Assembly (NCBI GenBank): GCA_030426345.1
Contig: JAUHYU010000007.1
Coordinates: 30,322 to 94,321 of the forward strand
DNA length: 64,000 nt
Reading direction: 5' to 3'
Origin: Bacteroidia bacterium
GTDB taxonomy: Bacteria; Bacteroidota; Bacteroidia; Cytophagales; Cyclobacteriaceae
The notes under the pieces: model-generated
What the model saw: only the letters and a program-made list of their open reading frames with translations
Databases searched by the model: none
What the model was told of the DNA's origin: nothing
Part shown: one piece after another, positions 16,148 through 25,463 of the stretch
How the letters are laid out: each line of letters begins with the position of its first letter
How positions within the stretch are numbered: the first letter of the stretch is position 1
Translations under genes and position numbers: made by a program

Positions 16148-19100
16148 ATGAAACAACAATTACTTATTGTGCTTTTGCTATGGTGCTGTGCTGTATTTAC
16201 TGCAAAAGGACAGGGAAGAATGGTTTCTGGTAGCGTAACTTCTTCGGAAGATGGATCAACCCTGCCAGGTGTAAACGTAATCGTAAAAGGAACAGCAATC
16301 GGTACAATTACGGACATGGCTGGCAACTACAGCCTGGAAGTTGCATCTAATGAAAGCAAATTGGCATTTAGCTTTATTGGCTTGGAAACTCAAGAGATAA
16401 CGATAGGTACGCAATCAGTTATCGATGTGCAAATGGCTTCCGATCTGAAAGAACTGAACGAGGTGGTGGTTGTTGCCTATGGTTCTCAAACAAAGCAAGC
16501 TCTGACCGGGTCAGTTGGGGTGGTTGACAAAGAAACTATAAAAAATCAACAAATAGTCTCCGTTGGTAGGGCACTCCAAGGTACAACACCTGGTGTGAAT
16601 GTAATCTCCAGCACCGGACAACCAGGAGAAAATCCAATAATTAGAATCAGGGGAATATCCTCTATAAATGCCAGTGCAGATCCTCTCATCGTATTAGATG
16701 GTGTGGTGTTTAACGGGAATTTAAATTCCATAAGTCCGGGCGAGATTGAATCCATGAGTGTGCTCAAAGATGCATCCGCGTCTGCGCTTTATGGATCAAG
16801 AGCGGCGAATGGCGTTATCATGATTACCACAAAATCGAGTTCAAAATCTGGGGAAGTAAAAATAGATTTCAATGCCTCATACGGATTTTCCCAAAGGGCA
16901 ATTCCGGAATACAATTTTATAAATGCCAATGAATATGTAAAGGGAGCATGGGAGGCGCTGAAATTTGAGGGCGAAGATATTGGTAATCCCAATCCTAGTC
17001 AGTATGCCAGTGACAACCTCATTGATAACTTAAAATACAATCCCTATGGCATACCTAATCCAATCGATGCCAATGGTGATTTAGTAGATGGAGCCAATTT
17101 ACTTTGGGAAACAGATTGGGAAAATGAGTTGACTAGAGATCAAGCATTGCGGCAAGATTATTCTTTGTCTTTTTCAGGTGGCAATAACAAGACCCAGTAT
17201 TTTGTATATGGTGGATACCTCGACCAGGAAGGTCAGGTGATTACATCTAAATTTGAGAGGATCAATGCTCGTGTCAACCTCGAATCCCAACTAAAAAACT
17301 GGCTGAAAGTAGGCACAAAAACATCCTTTTCTTATTCAGATCAAAATTTCCCGAATCAGGAATCAAGTTCATTTGCCAATAATGTGCAATACATTCGGTC
17401 TATGTCCAGCATCTATCCTATATATATGCGTGATGATGATGGAAGCCTTATCCTAGACGGTGAGGGAAACCCTGAATTTGATTTTGGCAACAGCCAGCAA
17501 GGCAGGAGCGTTAATGTAAATAGGCCTGTATTAAAACCATCCAACTTGGTCGCGACAACCCAATTGAATGATTTGAGGCGACAACAATACTACACCAATC
17601 TAAATGGATATTTGGACATTACTTTTCTGAAAGATTTTTCTTTCAGAACTAATTTGGCTTATGAAATGTATCTTTATGATAGGTTTGACTATGATAATCC
17701 TGATAATGGGAACGGAGAGAATGTAGGTGGTAGAGTTCAACGCCAAAAAAACATTACGAACTCATGGACCTGGTACAATCAACTGAACTATGATAAATAT
17801 ATAGGTGATCATTCTTTCAATGTTTCATTTATCACCGAAGCTTATAATTATCAATATGAATATTTGAATGCGCAGAAAACCGGGTTTCCATTTAACGGAT
17901 TGCAGGAATTTAACGCGGGAGCTTCATTAGAGGATATCAGTGGATATACCGATCAACACCGGATGTTTAGTTTGTTGGGCAGGGCATCTTACAACTATGC
18001 CGGCCGATACTATGCAGAAGTGGCTATCAGAGCGGACGAATCCAGTAAATTCTCCGAAGAAAACAGGCTAGGGACATTTTCATCATTTGGAGGATCGTGG
18101 GTATTGAACAATGAACAATTCATGGAAAATATGCCCTTTTCCATGCTAAAACTAAGGGCTTCCTATGGGGAGATCGGAAACAATAGGATTTTGCAAAGCA
18201 ATGGAGATGAAGAGTATTTTCCATATTTAGACAAGTTTGATGTAGGCTATGATGATTTAGACAATTCAGGTATCTTCTTTAATTATCTCGCAAACTCAAC
18301 TATTTCGTGGGAAAAAGTGAATACGTTCAATATTGCACTGGATTTTGGCATAATGGAAGATAGATTGACCGGTTCTATAGAATGGTACACTAAAACAACA
18401 GAAGGTTTGTTGTTCAATCGACCTTTAGCGCGCTCCACGGGCTACCCCTCAATACAGGAAAATAACGGAGACATGAAAAATACCGGGGTCGAACTATCAT
18501 TGAATTCTGCCAACGTCCAAACTAATAGATTCACTTGGAATACAGGTTTTAATATTTCCTTTGAAAAAAACGAGATCACAAAGCTTTCTCAAGATGAAAT
18601 TATCAATGGCAGCAAGCGCCTGAAAGTAGGTACGTCCATTTATGAATTTTATATCAAAGAATGGGCAGGTGTTGATCCTGAAGATGGAGCTGCTATGTGG
18701 TATATGGATGAAATGGATAATGATGGCGAAGTGATCGGTCGTGTGACCACAAAGGTATATGATAATGCAGATCGTTATGAACAAGGAAGTGCATTACCAA
18801 AATTTAGGTGGGGACTATCCAGCAACATGAAATATGCAGAGTTCGATTTTTCATTTTTATTTGCAGGAAGCCATGGTGGCAAAGTATTAGACTATGACTA
18901 TGCTGAATTGATGCATGGGTATGGTCGAATGGGATACCAACTACACGAGGATGTGTTAGATCGCTGGCAACAGCCTGGAGACATCACTAACGTGCCAAGG
19001 TTTGACACAGGTAACTCCAATGTGAGTCAAAGATCGACGAATTATTTAGTGGATAATTCCTACATAAGGTTAAGAAATGTAACCCTGGGGTATTCACTCA

Positions 19101-19282
19101 ATCCTGAAATACTCAATGGAAACGACGTTATCAGATCCCTAAGGGTATTTGTTCAAGCGGACAATTACCTGACAATTAGTAAAAATCAGGGATTAGATCC
19201 CGAAGTAAATATTGACGGTACTACTGACAATAGGTCGTCTATGTTCAAAACATTGTCATTTGGACTCAACCTTGGATTCTAA
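16148..19282 (+). CDS. susC: SusC/RagA-family TonB-dependent outer-membrane transporter
   Basis: A 1044-residue outer-membrane receptor. Signal peptide MKQQLLIVLLLWCCAVFTAK; a carboxypeptidase regulatory-like domain at about 25-105 (GSVTSSEDGSTLPGVNVIVK); plug domain at about 110-230 with the SusC signature KDASASALYGSRAANGVIMI; then a 22-strand barrel ending LGLNLGF-like (FGLNLGF). No N-terminal STN domain, so it should not signal through an anti-sigma factor. It imports oligomers bound by the SusD partner. It is followed 12 nt later by susD, but no glycosidase, lyase or peptidase gene lies alongside, so the substrate cannot be inferred. Confidence 0.95.
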   Translation: MKQQLLIVLLLWCCAVFTAKGQGRMVSGSVTSSEDGSTLPGVNVIVKGTAIGTITDMAGNYSLEVASNESKLAFSFIGLETQEITIGTQSVIDVQMASDLKELNEVVVVAYGSQTKQALTGSVGVVDKETIKNQQIVSVGRALQGTTPGVNVISSTGQPGENPIIRIRGISSINASADPLIVLDGVVFNGNLNSISPGEIESMSVLKDASASALYGSRAANGVIMITTKSSSKSGEVKIDFNASYGFSQRAIPEYNFINANEYVKGAWEALKFEGEDIGNPNPSQYASDNLIDNLKYNPYGIPNPIDANGDLVDGANLLWETDWENELTRDQALRQDYSLSFSGGNNKTQYFVYGGYLDQEGQVITSKFERINARVNLESQLKNWLKVGTKTSFSYSDQNFPNQESSSFANNVQYIRSMSSIYPIYMRDDDGSLILDGEGNPEFDFGNSQQGRSVNVNRPVLKPSNLVATTQLNDLRRQQYYTNLNGYLDITFLKDFSFRTNLAYEMYLYDRFDYDNPDNGNGENVGGRVQRQKNITNSWTWYNQLNYDKYIGDHSFNVSFITEAYNYQYEYLNAQKTGFPFNGLQEFNAGASLEDISGYTDQHRMFSLLGRASYNYAGRYYAEVAIRADESSKFSEENRLGTFSSFGGSWVLNNEQFMENMPFSMLKLRASYGEIGNNRILQSNGDEEYFPYLDKFDVGYDDLDNSGIFFNYLANSTISWEKVNTFNIALDFGIMEDRLTGSIEWYTKTTEGLLFNRPLARSTGYPSIQENNGDMKNTGVELSLNSANVQTNRFTWNTGFNISFEKNEITKLSQDEIINGSKRLKVGTSIYEFYIKEWAGVDPEDGAAMWYMDEMDNDGEVIGRVTTKVYDNADRYEQGSALPKFRWGLSSNMKYAEFDFSFLFAGSHGGKVLDYDYAELMHGYGRMGYQLHEDVLDRWQQPGDITNVPRFDTGNSNVSQRSTNYLVDNSYIRLRNVTLGYSLNPEILNGNDVIRSLRVFVQADNYLTISKNQGLDPEVNIDGTTDNRSSMFKTLSFGLNLGF

Positions 19283-19294
19283 AAATTTAGTGAG

Positions 19295-20755
19295 ATGAGA
19301 ACTATATATACATTAATTCATAAAAATATCTTGATAGTAGGGTTAATATCCATTGTCATGGGGTGTAATGATTTTCTTGAAGAACCAGAACCCACCACGG
19401 CTGTTTCTCAAGATCAGGTATTCGCCTCAGAGAATGGGGTGAGGGCTTACTTTAACGGCATATACCGCAACCTTAGAAGACAATGGAAAAGCGTGGATGA
19501 AAAATCCGGTGGGAACACAGAAACTAGGGGGGTTGTCTCCTTAAATATTACCAGAGAAGTCAATGGTATTGATATGATCTTACCTAGCGGTTGGTATGAC
19601 TATGACTATCAGCATGACAATAGGGGAGCCTTCTATACTAGAACGAAGTTTGTTTGGGATTTTCTGTATGAAACAGGCAATCAAGCCAACATAATTGTAA
19701 AAGGTGTAGCTGAATCTGAGTTGTCAGAAAGTGCCAAAAAGAAATTTACAGCAGAGGCACGAGCCATACGGGCATGGGTATATTTCAACTTAATCCGTGA
19801 ATACCAATATAACTATGCAGTAGACCCTACAGCACCTGGTGTACCAATTTATACAGAACCCGCATCTATCGAAAGTGAGGGACATCCTCGCGCAACCGTT
19901 CAGGATGTGTATGATTTAATACTCGGTGATCTGGAATACGCTGTTCAAAATCTAGACCCTTCAGGGGAGAGGGTTTTGAAAAGTAATATAAACATCCATG
20001 TAGCCCAGGGTTTATTGGCACGTGTAAATCTGGAAATTGGCCAATGGGAAGCTGCAAAGAATGCCGCAATCGCAGCCCGAGATGGATATGATTTGGATGC
20101 TGAAAACTATAATGACGGATTTAACCAAATAGAAAACAATGAGTGGATTTGGGGCTTCCCACAAAGCAACGACCAAACCCTTTACTACAGCACACCCGCA
20201 GCCTTTTTCAACCATTTGGTTCCAGCTTACAATAGCGTTTATATCAATGACGATTTTGTGAATTTATTTTCTGAAACAGATGTACGTAAACTATTTACGG
20301 CAGGGTTTTATGGTGGAAATCCCACAAGTTATTATTATTATATCACTACTAAGTTCATGATGAATGAGGACTTTTCTGATGATTTTGTCATGATGCGATC
20401 TGCTGAAATGTATTTGATCGAAGCTGAAGCAAAAGCAGAATTGGATGAGGCAGATGCAGGAGATATTTTGTTTATGCTGCAATCCAATCGTGATCCTAAT
20501 GCCGTAAAATCCGGTAATACAGGTCAAGATTTGATCGATGAAATATTGATCGAAAGACGAAAAGAACTTTATGGTGAAATTGGTATTGGATATCTGGATC
20601 TCAAGCGAAGACAACTGCCATTAGTGAGGACAGGAAATCACCCTGAAGCATATCGGTTCAACTTTCCTGCTAACTCTAAAGTATTCACGTTGCGTATTCC
20701 CCAGTTGGAAATAGACTCCAATGAAAGCATCGGAGAAAGTGATCAAAATCCATGA
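19295..20755 (+). CDS. susD: SusD/RagB-family nutrient-binding lipoprotein
   Basis: A 486-residue surface lipoprotein. Hydrophobic leader then lipobox VMGC with lipidated Cys near residue 24. The SusD helical TPR-like region is seen in FTAEARAIRAWVYFNLIREY (about 150-170), and the C-terminal RagB/SusD part in LIDEILIERRKELYGEIGIG with DLKRR. It works as the lid over SusC. The stop codon falls inside an AAAATCCATGA repeat core. A 38-bp palindromic terminator follows. Confidence 0.95.
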   Translation: MRTIYTLIHKNILIVGLISIVMGCNDFLEEPEPTTAVSQDQVFASENGVRAYFNGIYRNLRRQWKSVDEKSGGNTETRGVVSLNITREVNGIDMILPSGWYDYDYQHDNRGAFYTRTKFVWDFLYETGNQANIIVKGVAESELSESAKKKFTAEARAIRAWVYFNLIREYQYNYAVDPTAPGVPIYTEPASIESEGHPRATVQDVYDLILGDLEYAVQNLDPSGERVLKSNINIHVAQGLLARVNLEIGQWEAAKNAAIAARDGYDLDAENYNDGFNQIENNEWIWGFPQSNDQTLYYSTPAAFFNHLVPAYNSVYINDDFVNLFSETDVRKLFTAGFYGGNPTSYYYYITTKFMMNEDFSDDFVMMRSAEMYLIEAEAKAELDEADAGDILFMLQSNRDPNAVKSGNTGQDLIDEILIERRKELYGEIGIGYLDLKRRQLPLVRTGNHPEAYRFNFPANSKVFTLRIPQLEIDSNESIGESDQNP

Positions 20756-20773
20756 AAAGAAATAATAACCCTT

Positions 20774-20811
20774 TAAATGACAAAGCCGAGAATTCTCGGC
20801 TTTGTCATTTA
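20774..20811. terminator. 38-bp perfect palindrome, bidirectional terminator between susD and ridA
   Basis: TAAATGACAAAGCCGAGAAT pairs fully with its mirror half, centred on GAA|TTC. It ends directly at the ridA stop codon (20812) and serves both convergent genes; the CGAG/CTCG core and flanking A/T arms fit an intrinsic terminator. Confidence 0.85.
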
Positions 20812-21207
20812 TTATCGTTCATAATTAACAATAGCCGTAACTTCAATCTCGACTAGTAATTCAGGACTAATAAGTTTCTGAACTTCCAGCATGCTTGCTG
20901 CTGGGCGGATTTCATCAAAAAACTCACTGTGCGCTTTGCCAACAGATTCCCAATAGCCAATATCTGTTACAAACATGCGCGTTCTTACTACATCTTCCAA
21001 TCTTGCCCCAGCCAGTTCTAATATACTTTCTATCCTTTTAAAAATGTATCTGGCCTGCAAATAAGGATCGCTAAGCCCATGGACTTTTCCATGTTCATCT
21101 GTAGCAGTGGTGCCGGCAACTTCTATCAGGTTGCCAACCTTTACCGCTCTGGAATATCCCACTAAATCTTCCCACTTACTTGCGGAAGAGTAATTTTCCC
21201 TTTTCAA
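20812..21207 (-). CDS. RidA/YjgF-family protein (enamine/imine deaminase)
   Basis: About 131 residues from a TTG start at 21207, giving MKRENYSSASKWEDLVGYSR, which matches the usual start of this RidA subgroup. An upstream TTG at 21243 would add 12 residues and lengthen the overlap with the ABC transporter gene. Family motifs: AGTTATDEHGKVHG, DVVRTRMFVTDIGYW and LVEIEVTAIVNYER, including the conserved Arg in VRTRMFV and the Glu near the end. RidA proteins hydrolyse reactive 2-aminoacrylate-type enamines. It overlaps the ABC transporter end by 32 nt, so the two are probably translationally coupled. Confidence 0.85.
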   Translation of the reverse strand: MKRENYSSASKWEDLVGYSRAVKVGNLIEVAGTTATDEHGKVHGLSDPYLQARYIFKRIESILELAGARLEDVVRTRMFVTDIGYWESVGKAHSEFFDEIRPAASMLEVQKLISPELLVEIEVTAIVNYER

Positions 21208-24200
21208 TTTTTTGCCTGAGTTGATAATCGCCAATTTTAACAAATAGTTTCAAAAATCTTTTTAGCACATCAAAATATAGAGCAATCAAAGCGACAATGA
21301 CCATTACCCAAATGATTACTATATTAAACCAAAAAGTATCAAAATACCTTCCGCCAAAATACTTTTCAGGGGCATAATAAAATGTGCGGAAATTCCATGG
21401 ATTTTCGGGCACTTTTGGCGTCGTATAGATAGGTGTAGTCTTCCTAATCAGCTTATTTCCAACCTCAAGTATAGAAACAAGACCTATGTTTTTCACCATC
21501 GAACGTACCTTTTCATTGGTGAAGGAATTTCTATACTCTAGCAATTCCTGTTCTAAATCCTTGTCTATAATTTCTCTCTTGAGCAGAGAATCCTTTTGAT
21601 TTAAGGTGTTGTTTTTACGTAAAGTATACAACTGCTTTAGTGTGGTAATTTGCTCTTTTACAGATTGATACATAGAAGAATCAAATCTTTGAGGAGTCAA
21701 TCCTTCCCAATCTAAAAGTGCCTCTCGATCAAAATGTTTTAATTCATTTCTCAGCTCATACTTTATGAGGGCCAACTGATTTGTGATGGATTCTTTAGGG
21801 GCTTCATTACGGAGTGCAGCACTGCACTCAGACAAATTAGTTTCCAAGTCCTTTAAGTAGAATGCCATCTTATAATCAGCATCGGCAATTATCTTGTCAA
21901 AAGGATAGAAATGCTTTTCGTATTCATTGTCCTTAAACTGTCGCACCATGATGGCTTCAAAAGCCCAGCGAGAAGTCATCAATTCACCCAGCATCGGTAC
22001 TTTTTCGCTAGAACTGATTTTTGGGTTTAAACGATCAAAATCAATCGCCACACCATTGAACATCAACTGCGGGATGAGGATGACAGGTATCATTATATAA
22101 ATCGTGATTACAGAGTTAAAACCGGAAGAGATGTTCAGTCCGACGAGATTAGCAAAACACGCACAAGAAAACAGCACAAACCAATAAGTGAAAAACATGC
22201 CGTTAAACTCCAACAATAAATTTCCAACAAAGACAAAGGACAGGGTTTGAATAGCCGAAATTCCAAATAGAATAATTACTTTGGAGCTTATGTAGCTAGA
22301 ACGGCTCAAATTCAGGAACTCTTCGCGCTGCAAAATCCGTCGATCCTTAATAATCTCCTCCCCACTTACTGACAAGCCGATAAAAAGGGCAACAATAATG
22401 CTCATCAGAAAATAGTACGGGACATTATCATTGTTGGCAAAGGTATACCCCAGTTCATTATCATTGCTTGGATCATAGTATCGAATAAAATACCCGATGA
22501 TCAATCCAAGTAAGGGTGCTTCCAAAAAATTTATAATTAAGTACTGTGTATTTTTCCATTTAGAAAGTATGTCGCGTTTGCAAAAAACTTTGAACTGATT
22601 AAATCTCGCAGGTATTTTAAAAATGGTAGCAGGAAGTGGAGTCACTTTATTTTCAATCTTTACCCGGTTATGCTTTCTAAAATTATCTCCCCATTCTTTG
22701 GGCGACATCCTGCGCTGATCGGTATATTTTCCGTATTCATTTACCACTCTGGTCTCTATGATATTGAATATTTGCTCCACGCTAACATTGCCGCAGGTCA
22801 TACACGAACCTTGGTCTCGCTGGATCATATTTACCACATCCCTGAAATATACGATCGCCTCTACGGGATCTCCATAATAAATTTGGTAGCCCCCTACATC
22901 TAGGAGTAGCAAATTGTCGAACATTTTAAAAATGTCGGAAGACGGCTGATGAATTGTCATGAAAACAAGCTTTCCTTTCAGCGAAAGTTCTTTCAGCAAA
23001 TCCAGTATATTTTCAGAATCTCTGGAAGAAAGGCCAGAGGTTGGTTCATCCAAAAAGAGGATCGCCGGCTCACGCAACAGTTCCAATGCAATATTCAACC
23101 GCTTTCTCTGCCCACCACTGATCGTCTTGTTCAATGGATTTCCAACAGTCAGGTCTTTGGATTCATAAATCCCCAAAGTCTGTAAAGTATTTGTTACCAA
23201 TCTATGCAACTCATCTTCATCGTACTCGGCAAAACTAAGTTTGGCAGCATAATACAGATTTTCGTAAACAGTCAGGTCTTCCATCAGTAAATCGTCCTGT
23301 GGTACATACCCTATCAACCCTTCCAGCTTTTTTGGTTCTTCATGGATATTTATACCATTTATGATAACTTCTCCATGTTTAGGCTTTATTTTTCCAATCA
23401 GAGTTTCGAGCAAGGTCGACTTGCCCGACCCACTAGCACCCATAATCCCTATCAGGTTACCTGACGTTTCATTGACATTGATATTGCGAAGACCAATTCT
23501 GCCCTGATTAAACTTCACCCAGATATCATCGGCAGTAAGCCTGATATTATTTACATCAAATGCTGCTTTAAACTGGCTAACGACATTACTGTAGTAAATG
23601 GGTTGCAACTTACTACCGCGAATATTACTTCCCGTAGGAAGGACATAGTTATACCCACTTTTCAATGTTGACCCATTGAGAAAGTAGCTCACATCGCCAA
23701 CATACCGTAAGATGTAATTTTCTATTTCAGGCAAGTACAGCACCACCATGTACCCGTAAAGGTTTGGCCGGATTATATGTTTACTACTGGCATAGTTAGC
23801 GCGATTTCCAGAGTCAACGATCAGCACATTTTCATTTAAAAGATCACCAACTGTGTTACCAACCACAAATTTTTTTATACTGCTTACAACCTTGCTATCT
23901 ATATGAAGGGTTTGACTAATGTAGAAGATGAGATTCTCATGACGTTCATTGAACTCGCCGCAAATATGCGACAATTCAATCACCCGGAGGATCACGATAA
24001 TTTTTTGAAAAAGTGAACTTTCTAAATTGATACGTTTACAGATGAGCATTATACTTGCCCATTCTTCCACAAATTCTTCTGTTTTGGGATTCATTTCTGC
24101 CCGATGGGAATCGCTAGGAGGGGGTTTGGCTACTACTTCTTCATTGGTAAAGTCATCAAATATCTTCAGATATTCTGCTACACGCTCCCTGTTGGCTTGC

Positions 24201-24304
24201 CTGGAAACAATAAATTTTATACGTTCCCGGCACTCATCGTTTACACTCCCTTTGGCAACAATAGCAAAAAGACGAATAATAGCCTTGAGTAGATATTCAT
24301 TCAT
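21176..24304 (-). CDS. Large ABC transporter, ATPase-permease fusion (ABCG-like) with N-terminal TerB-like domain
   Basis: A 1042-residue half transporter. Residues 1-150 are helical and resemble TerB-like domains (LFAIVAKGSVNDECRERIKF; EEWASIMLICKRINLESSLF). Residues about 160-260 form a beta-rich region. The ATPase follows: Walker A GASGSGKST (289-297), Q-loop YVPQDDLLME, signature SGGQRKRLNIALELL, Walker B ILFLDEPTSGLSS and a TIHQPSSD H-loop, all of the White/ABCG subtype. After a CMTC segment (about 505-510) come about six membrane helices and a coiled region before the last helix. Such long forms occur in Bacteroidota; the substrate is unknown. It sits between a TPR-SH3 gene and ridA in one minus-strand unit. 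Confidence 0.88.
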   Translation of the reverse strand: MNEYLLKAIIRLFAIVAKGSVNDECRERIKFIVSRQANRERVAEYLKIFDDFTNEEVVAKPPPSDSHRAEMNPKTEEFVEEWASIMLICKRINLESSLFQKIIVILRVIELSHICGEFNERHENLIFYISQTLHIDSKVVSSIKKFVVGNTVGDLLNENVLIVDSGNRANYASSKHIIRPNLYGYMVVLYLPEIENYILRYVGDVSYFLNGSTLKSGYNYVLPTGSNIRGSKLQPIYYSNVVSQFKAAFDVNNIRLTADDIWVKFNQGRIGLRNINVNETSGNLIGIMGASGSGKSTLLETLIGKIKPKHGEVIINGINIHEEPKKLEGLIGYVPQDDLLMEDLTVYENLYYAAKLSFAEYDEDELHRLVTNTLQTLGIYESKDLTVGNPLNKTISGGQRKRLNIALELLREPAILFLDEPTSGLSSRDSENILDLLKELSLKGKLVFMTIHQPSSDIFKMFDNLLLLDVGGYQIYYGDPVEAIVYFRDVVNMIQRDQGSCMTCGNVSVEQIFNIIETRVVNEYGKYTDQRRMSPKEWGDNFRKHNRVKIENKVTPLPATIFKIPARFNQFKVFCKRDILSKWKNTQYLIINFLEAPLLGLIIGYFIRYYDPSNDNELGYTFANNDNVPYYFLMSIIVALFIGLSVSGEEIIKDRRILQREEFLNLSRSSYISSKVIILFGISAIQTLSFVFVGNLLLEFNGMFFTYWFVLFSCACFANLVGLNISSGFNSVITIYIMIPVILIPQLMFNGVAIDFDRLNPKISSSEKVPMLGELMTSRWAFEAIMVRQFKDNEYEKHFYPFDKIIADADYKMAFYLKDLETNLSECSAALRNEAPKESITNQLALIKYELRNELKHFDREALLDWEGLTPQRFDSSMYQSVKEQITTLKQLYTLRKNNTLNQKDSLLKREIIDKDLEQELLEYRNSFTNEKVRSMVKNIGLVSILEVGNKLIRKTTPIYTTPKVPENPWNFRTFYYAPEKYFGGRYFDTFWFNIVIIWVMVIVALIALYFDVLKRFLKLFVKIGDYQLRQKIEKGKLLFRK

Positions 24305-24389
24305 TCAGGGTTGGGAAAAATAGAAATTGAAAATAGTGAAAATATCCAAGAATAGATATTGGCAAAGAATCTTTTGCCCATTCCAGAAA

Positions 24390-25151
24390 CTAAAACCCCG
24401 AGGAAAGTTGAACGGGTTTTAAATCAAAAGATTTGATAAATGCTTCACGGCCATTCCACAGTATCTTTACCCAAATATCCTCCTTACCGAGTACCTCCAC
24501 ACGATGGCCCTGAGAAACTACATCCACAACATCTGCTCCGGAAGATGGCCCCTTCATCAGGTACACATCTGAGGCAGTAACAATGGCAAGGCTGCTCTCC
24601 CGTGCAAAATTATTGATCAACAATAAAACCAAAAGTAAAGTAACATAGACCATTCCCGGGAAACTGGATTGCATCCTGTTGTTTCTTTTTTGGTATAACA
24701 TAATACTAAAAAATAAAACTACCAGACTGACCACCACAAGATCGATCTGTATCTGGTATTGGTGATATAAATTGAGAAAGAATTCTACATCGTCATAATT
24801 ATACCCTAAAAGCTGGTGCCGATCAGCCAAGTTTTCCATCTTTTTTAGAGCTCGCTGGTTGTACGTTTGCAAGTAATATAAATTAAGGTAATAAAGGGCC
24901 TGCGTATAGTCACCTAGCCCTTCTTTTATAAAAGCCATTTTTAGCAACATAGAAGCGGAAGCTTTATGATCAGAATTTTGAATTTCACTATAGAGTTCAA
25001 AGGACTGAGTATATTTTTTTTGTGCAAATAAAGAATCTGCAAGGATGAGTTTATCTTTGGCAGAATTAGAATACACTGAAAAACAAACACTTACGAAGCA
25101 TATTGTAAATATTATGAATAATTTCGGCTTTCGACTTTGGCTTTTTATCAT
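24390..25151 (-). CDS. TPR and SH3-like domain membrane protein (BatE-like)
   Basis: A 253-residue protein with an N-terminal signal/anchor (FIIFTICFVSVCFSVY), two TPR-like units (about 35-110, AQKKYTQSFELYSEI and LGDYTQALYYLNLYY), two transmembrane helices (about 134-153 and 167-183), and a C-terminal bacterial SH3-like domain (VYLMKGPSSGADVVDVVSQG, WVKILWNGREAFI). This arrangement resembles BatE, but no other bat gene is present. It is the first gene of the unit ending with ridA (85-nt gap to the ABC gene). Confidence 0.75.
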   Translation of the reverse strand: MIKSQSRKPKLFIIFTICFVSVCFSVYSNSAKDKLILADSLFAQKKYTQSFELYSEIQNSDHKASASMLLKMAFIKEGLGDYTQALYYLNLYYLQTYNQRALKKMENLADRHQLLGYNYDDVEFFLNLYHQYQIQIDLVVVSLVVLFFSIMLYQKRNNRMQSSFPGMVYVTLLLVLLLINNFARESSLAIVTASDVYLMKGPSSGADVVDVVSQGHRVEVLGKEDIWVKILWNGREAFIKSFDLKPVQLSSGF

Positions 25152-25166
25152 AAGGTTCTAAATTTG
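25136..25166 (+). promoter_or_regulatory. Promoter of tRNA-Lys
   Basis: TTTG (25136-25139), 19-nt spacer, TAAATTTG (25159-25166): a near-perfect Bacteroidota promoter, 46 nt before the mature tRNA. It overlaps the start of the divergent TPR-SH3 gene. Confidence 0.7.
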
Positions 25167-25212
25167 CACTCCAATTACGGAAACGGCCGATAAAAAATCA
25201 AGCAATTTCCAT

Positions 25213-25285
25213 GATTCCGTAGCTCAGTTGGTAGAGCATCTCCCTTTTAAGGAGAGGGTCCTGGGTTCGAGCCCCAGCGGGATCA
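25213..25285 (+). tRNA. tRNA-Lys (anticodon TTT)
   Basis: 73 nt without an encoded CCA. Acceptor stem GATTCCG / CGGGATC (one T-G pair), D-arm AGCTCAGTTGGTAGAGC, anticodon loop CTTTTAA giving TTT, T-arm CTGGGTTCGAGCCCCAG, discriminator A. Confidence 0.97.
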
Positions 25286-25296
25286 CTTTTACATCA

Positions 25297-25325
25297 AACC
25301 CTTCAAATCTAAAATTTGGAGGGTT
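25297..25325 (+). terminator. Weak stem-loop after tRNA-Lys
   Basis: AACCCTTCAAAT pairs with ATTTGGAGGGTT (one T-G pair) around a CTAAA loop. No U-tract follows, so termination is uncertain. Confidence 0.3.
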
Positions 25326-25463
25326 GCTGGATAAGGCTAGTATACTTTTTTGATGTAGAATTTTCACACCGACTCAGAAAACACGCTAAAACGCACTTTT
25401 TAATGCTTATGCATCTGGATGTAACAATTCCTATTAGTTCAATTACTCTTAATTATTGTGTAT

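Noticed and set aside
16148..20755. A full polysaccharide utilisation locus around SusC/SusD
   Set aside because: No glycosidase, lyase, sulfatase or sensor gene adjoins the pair; flanking genes are dusB and ridA, so only an orphan pair is supported.
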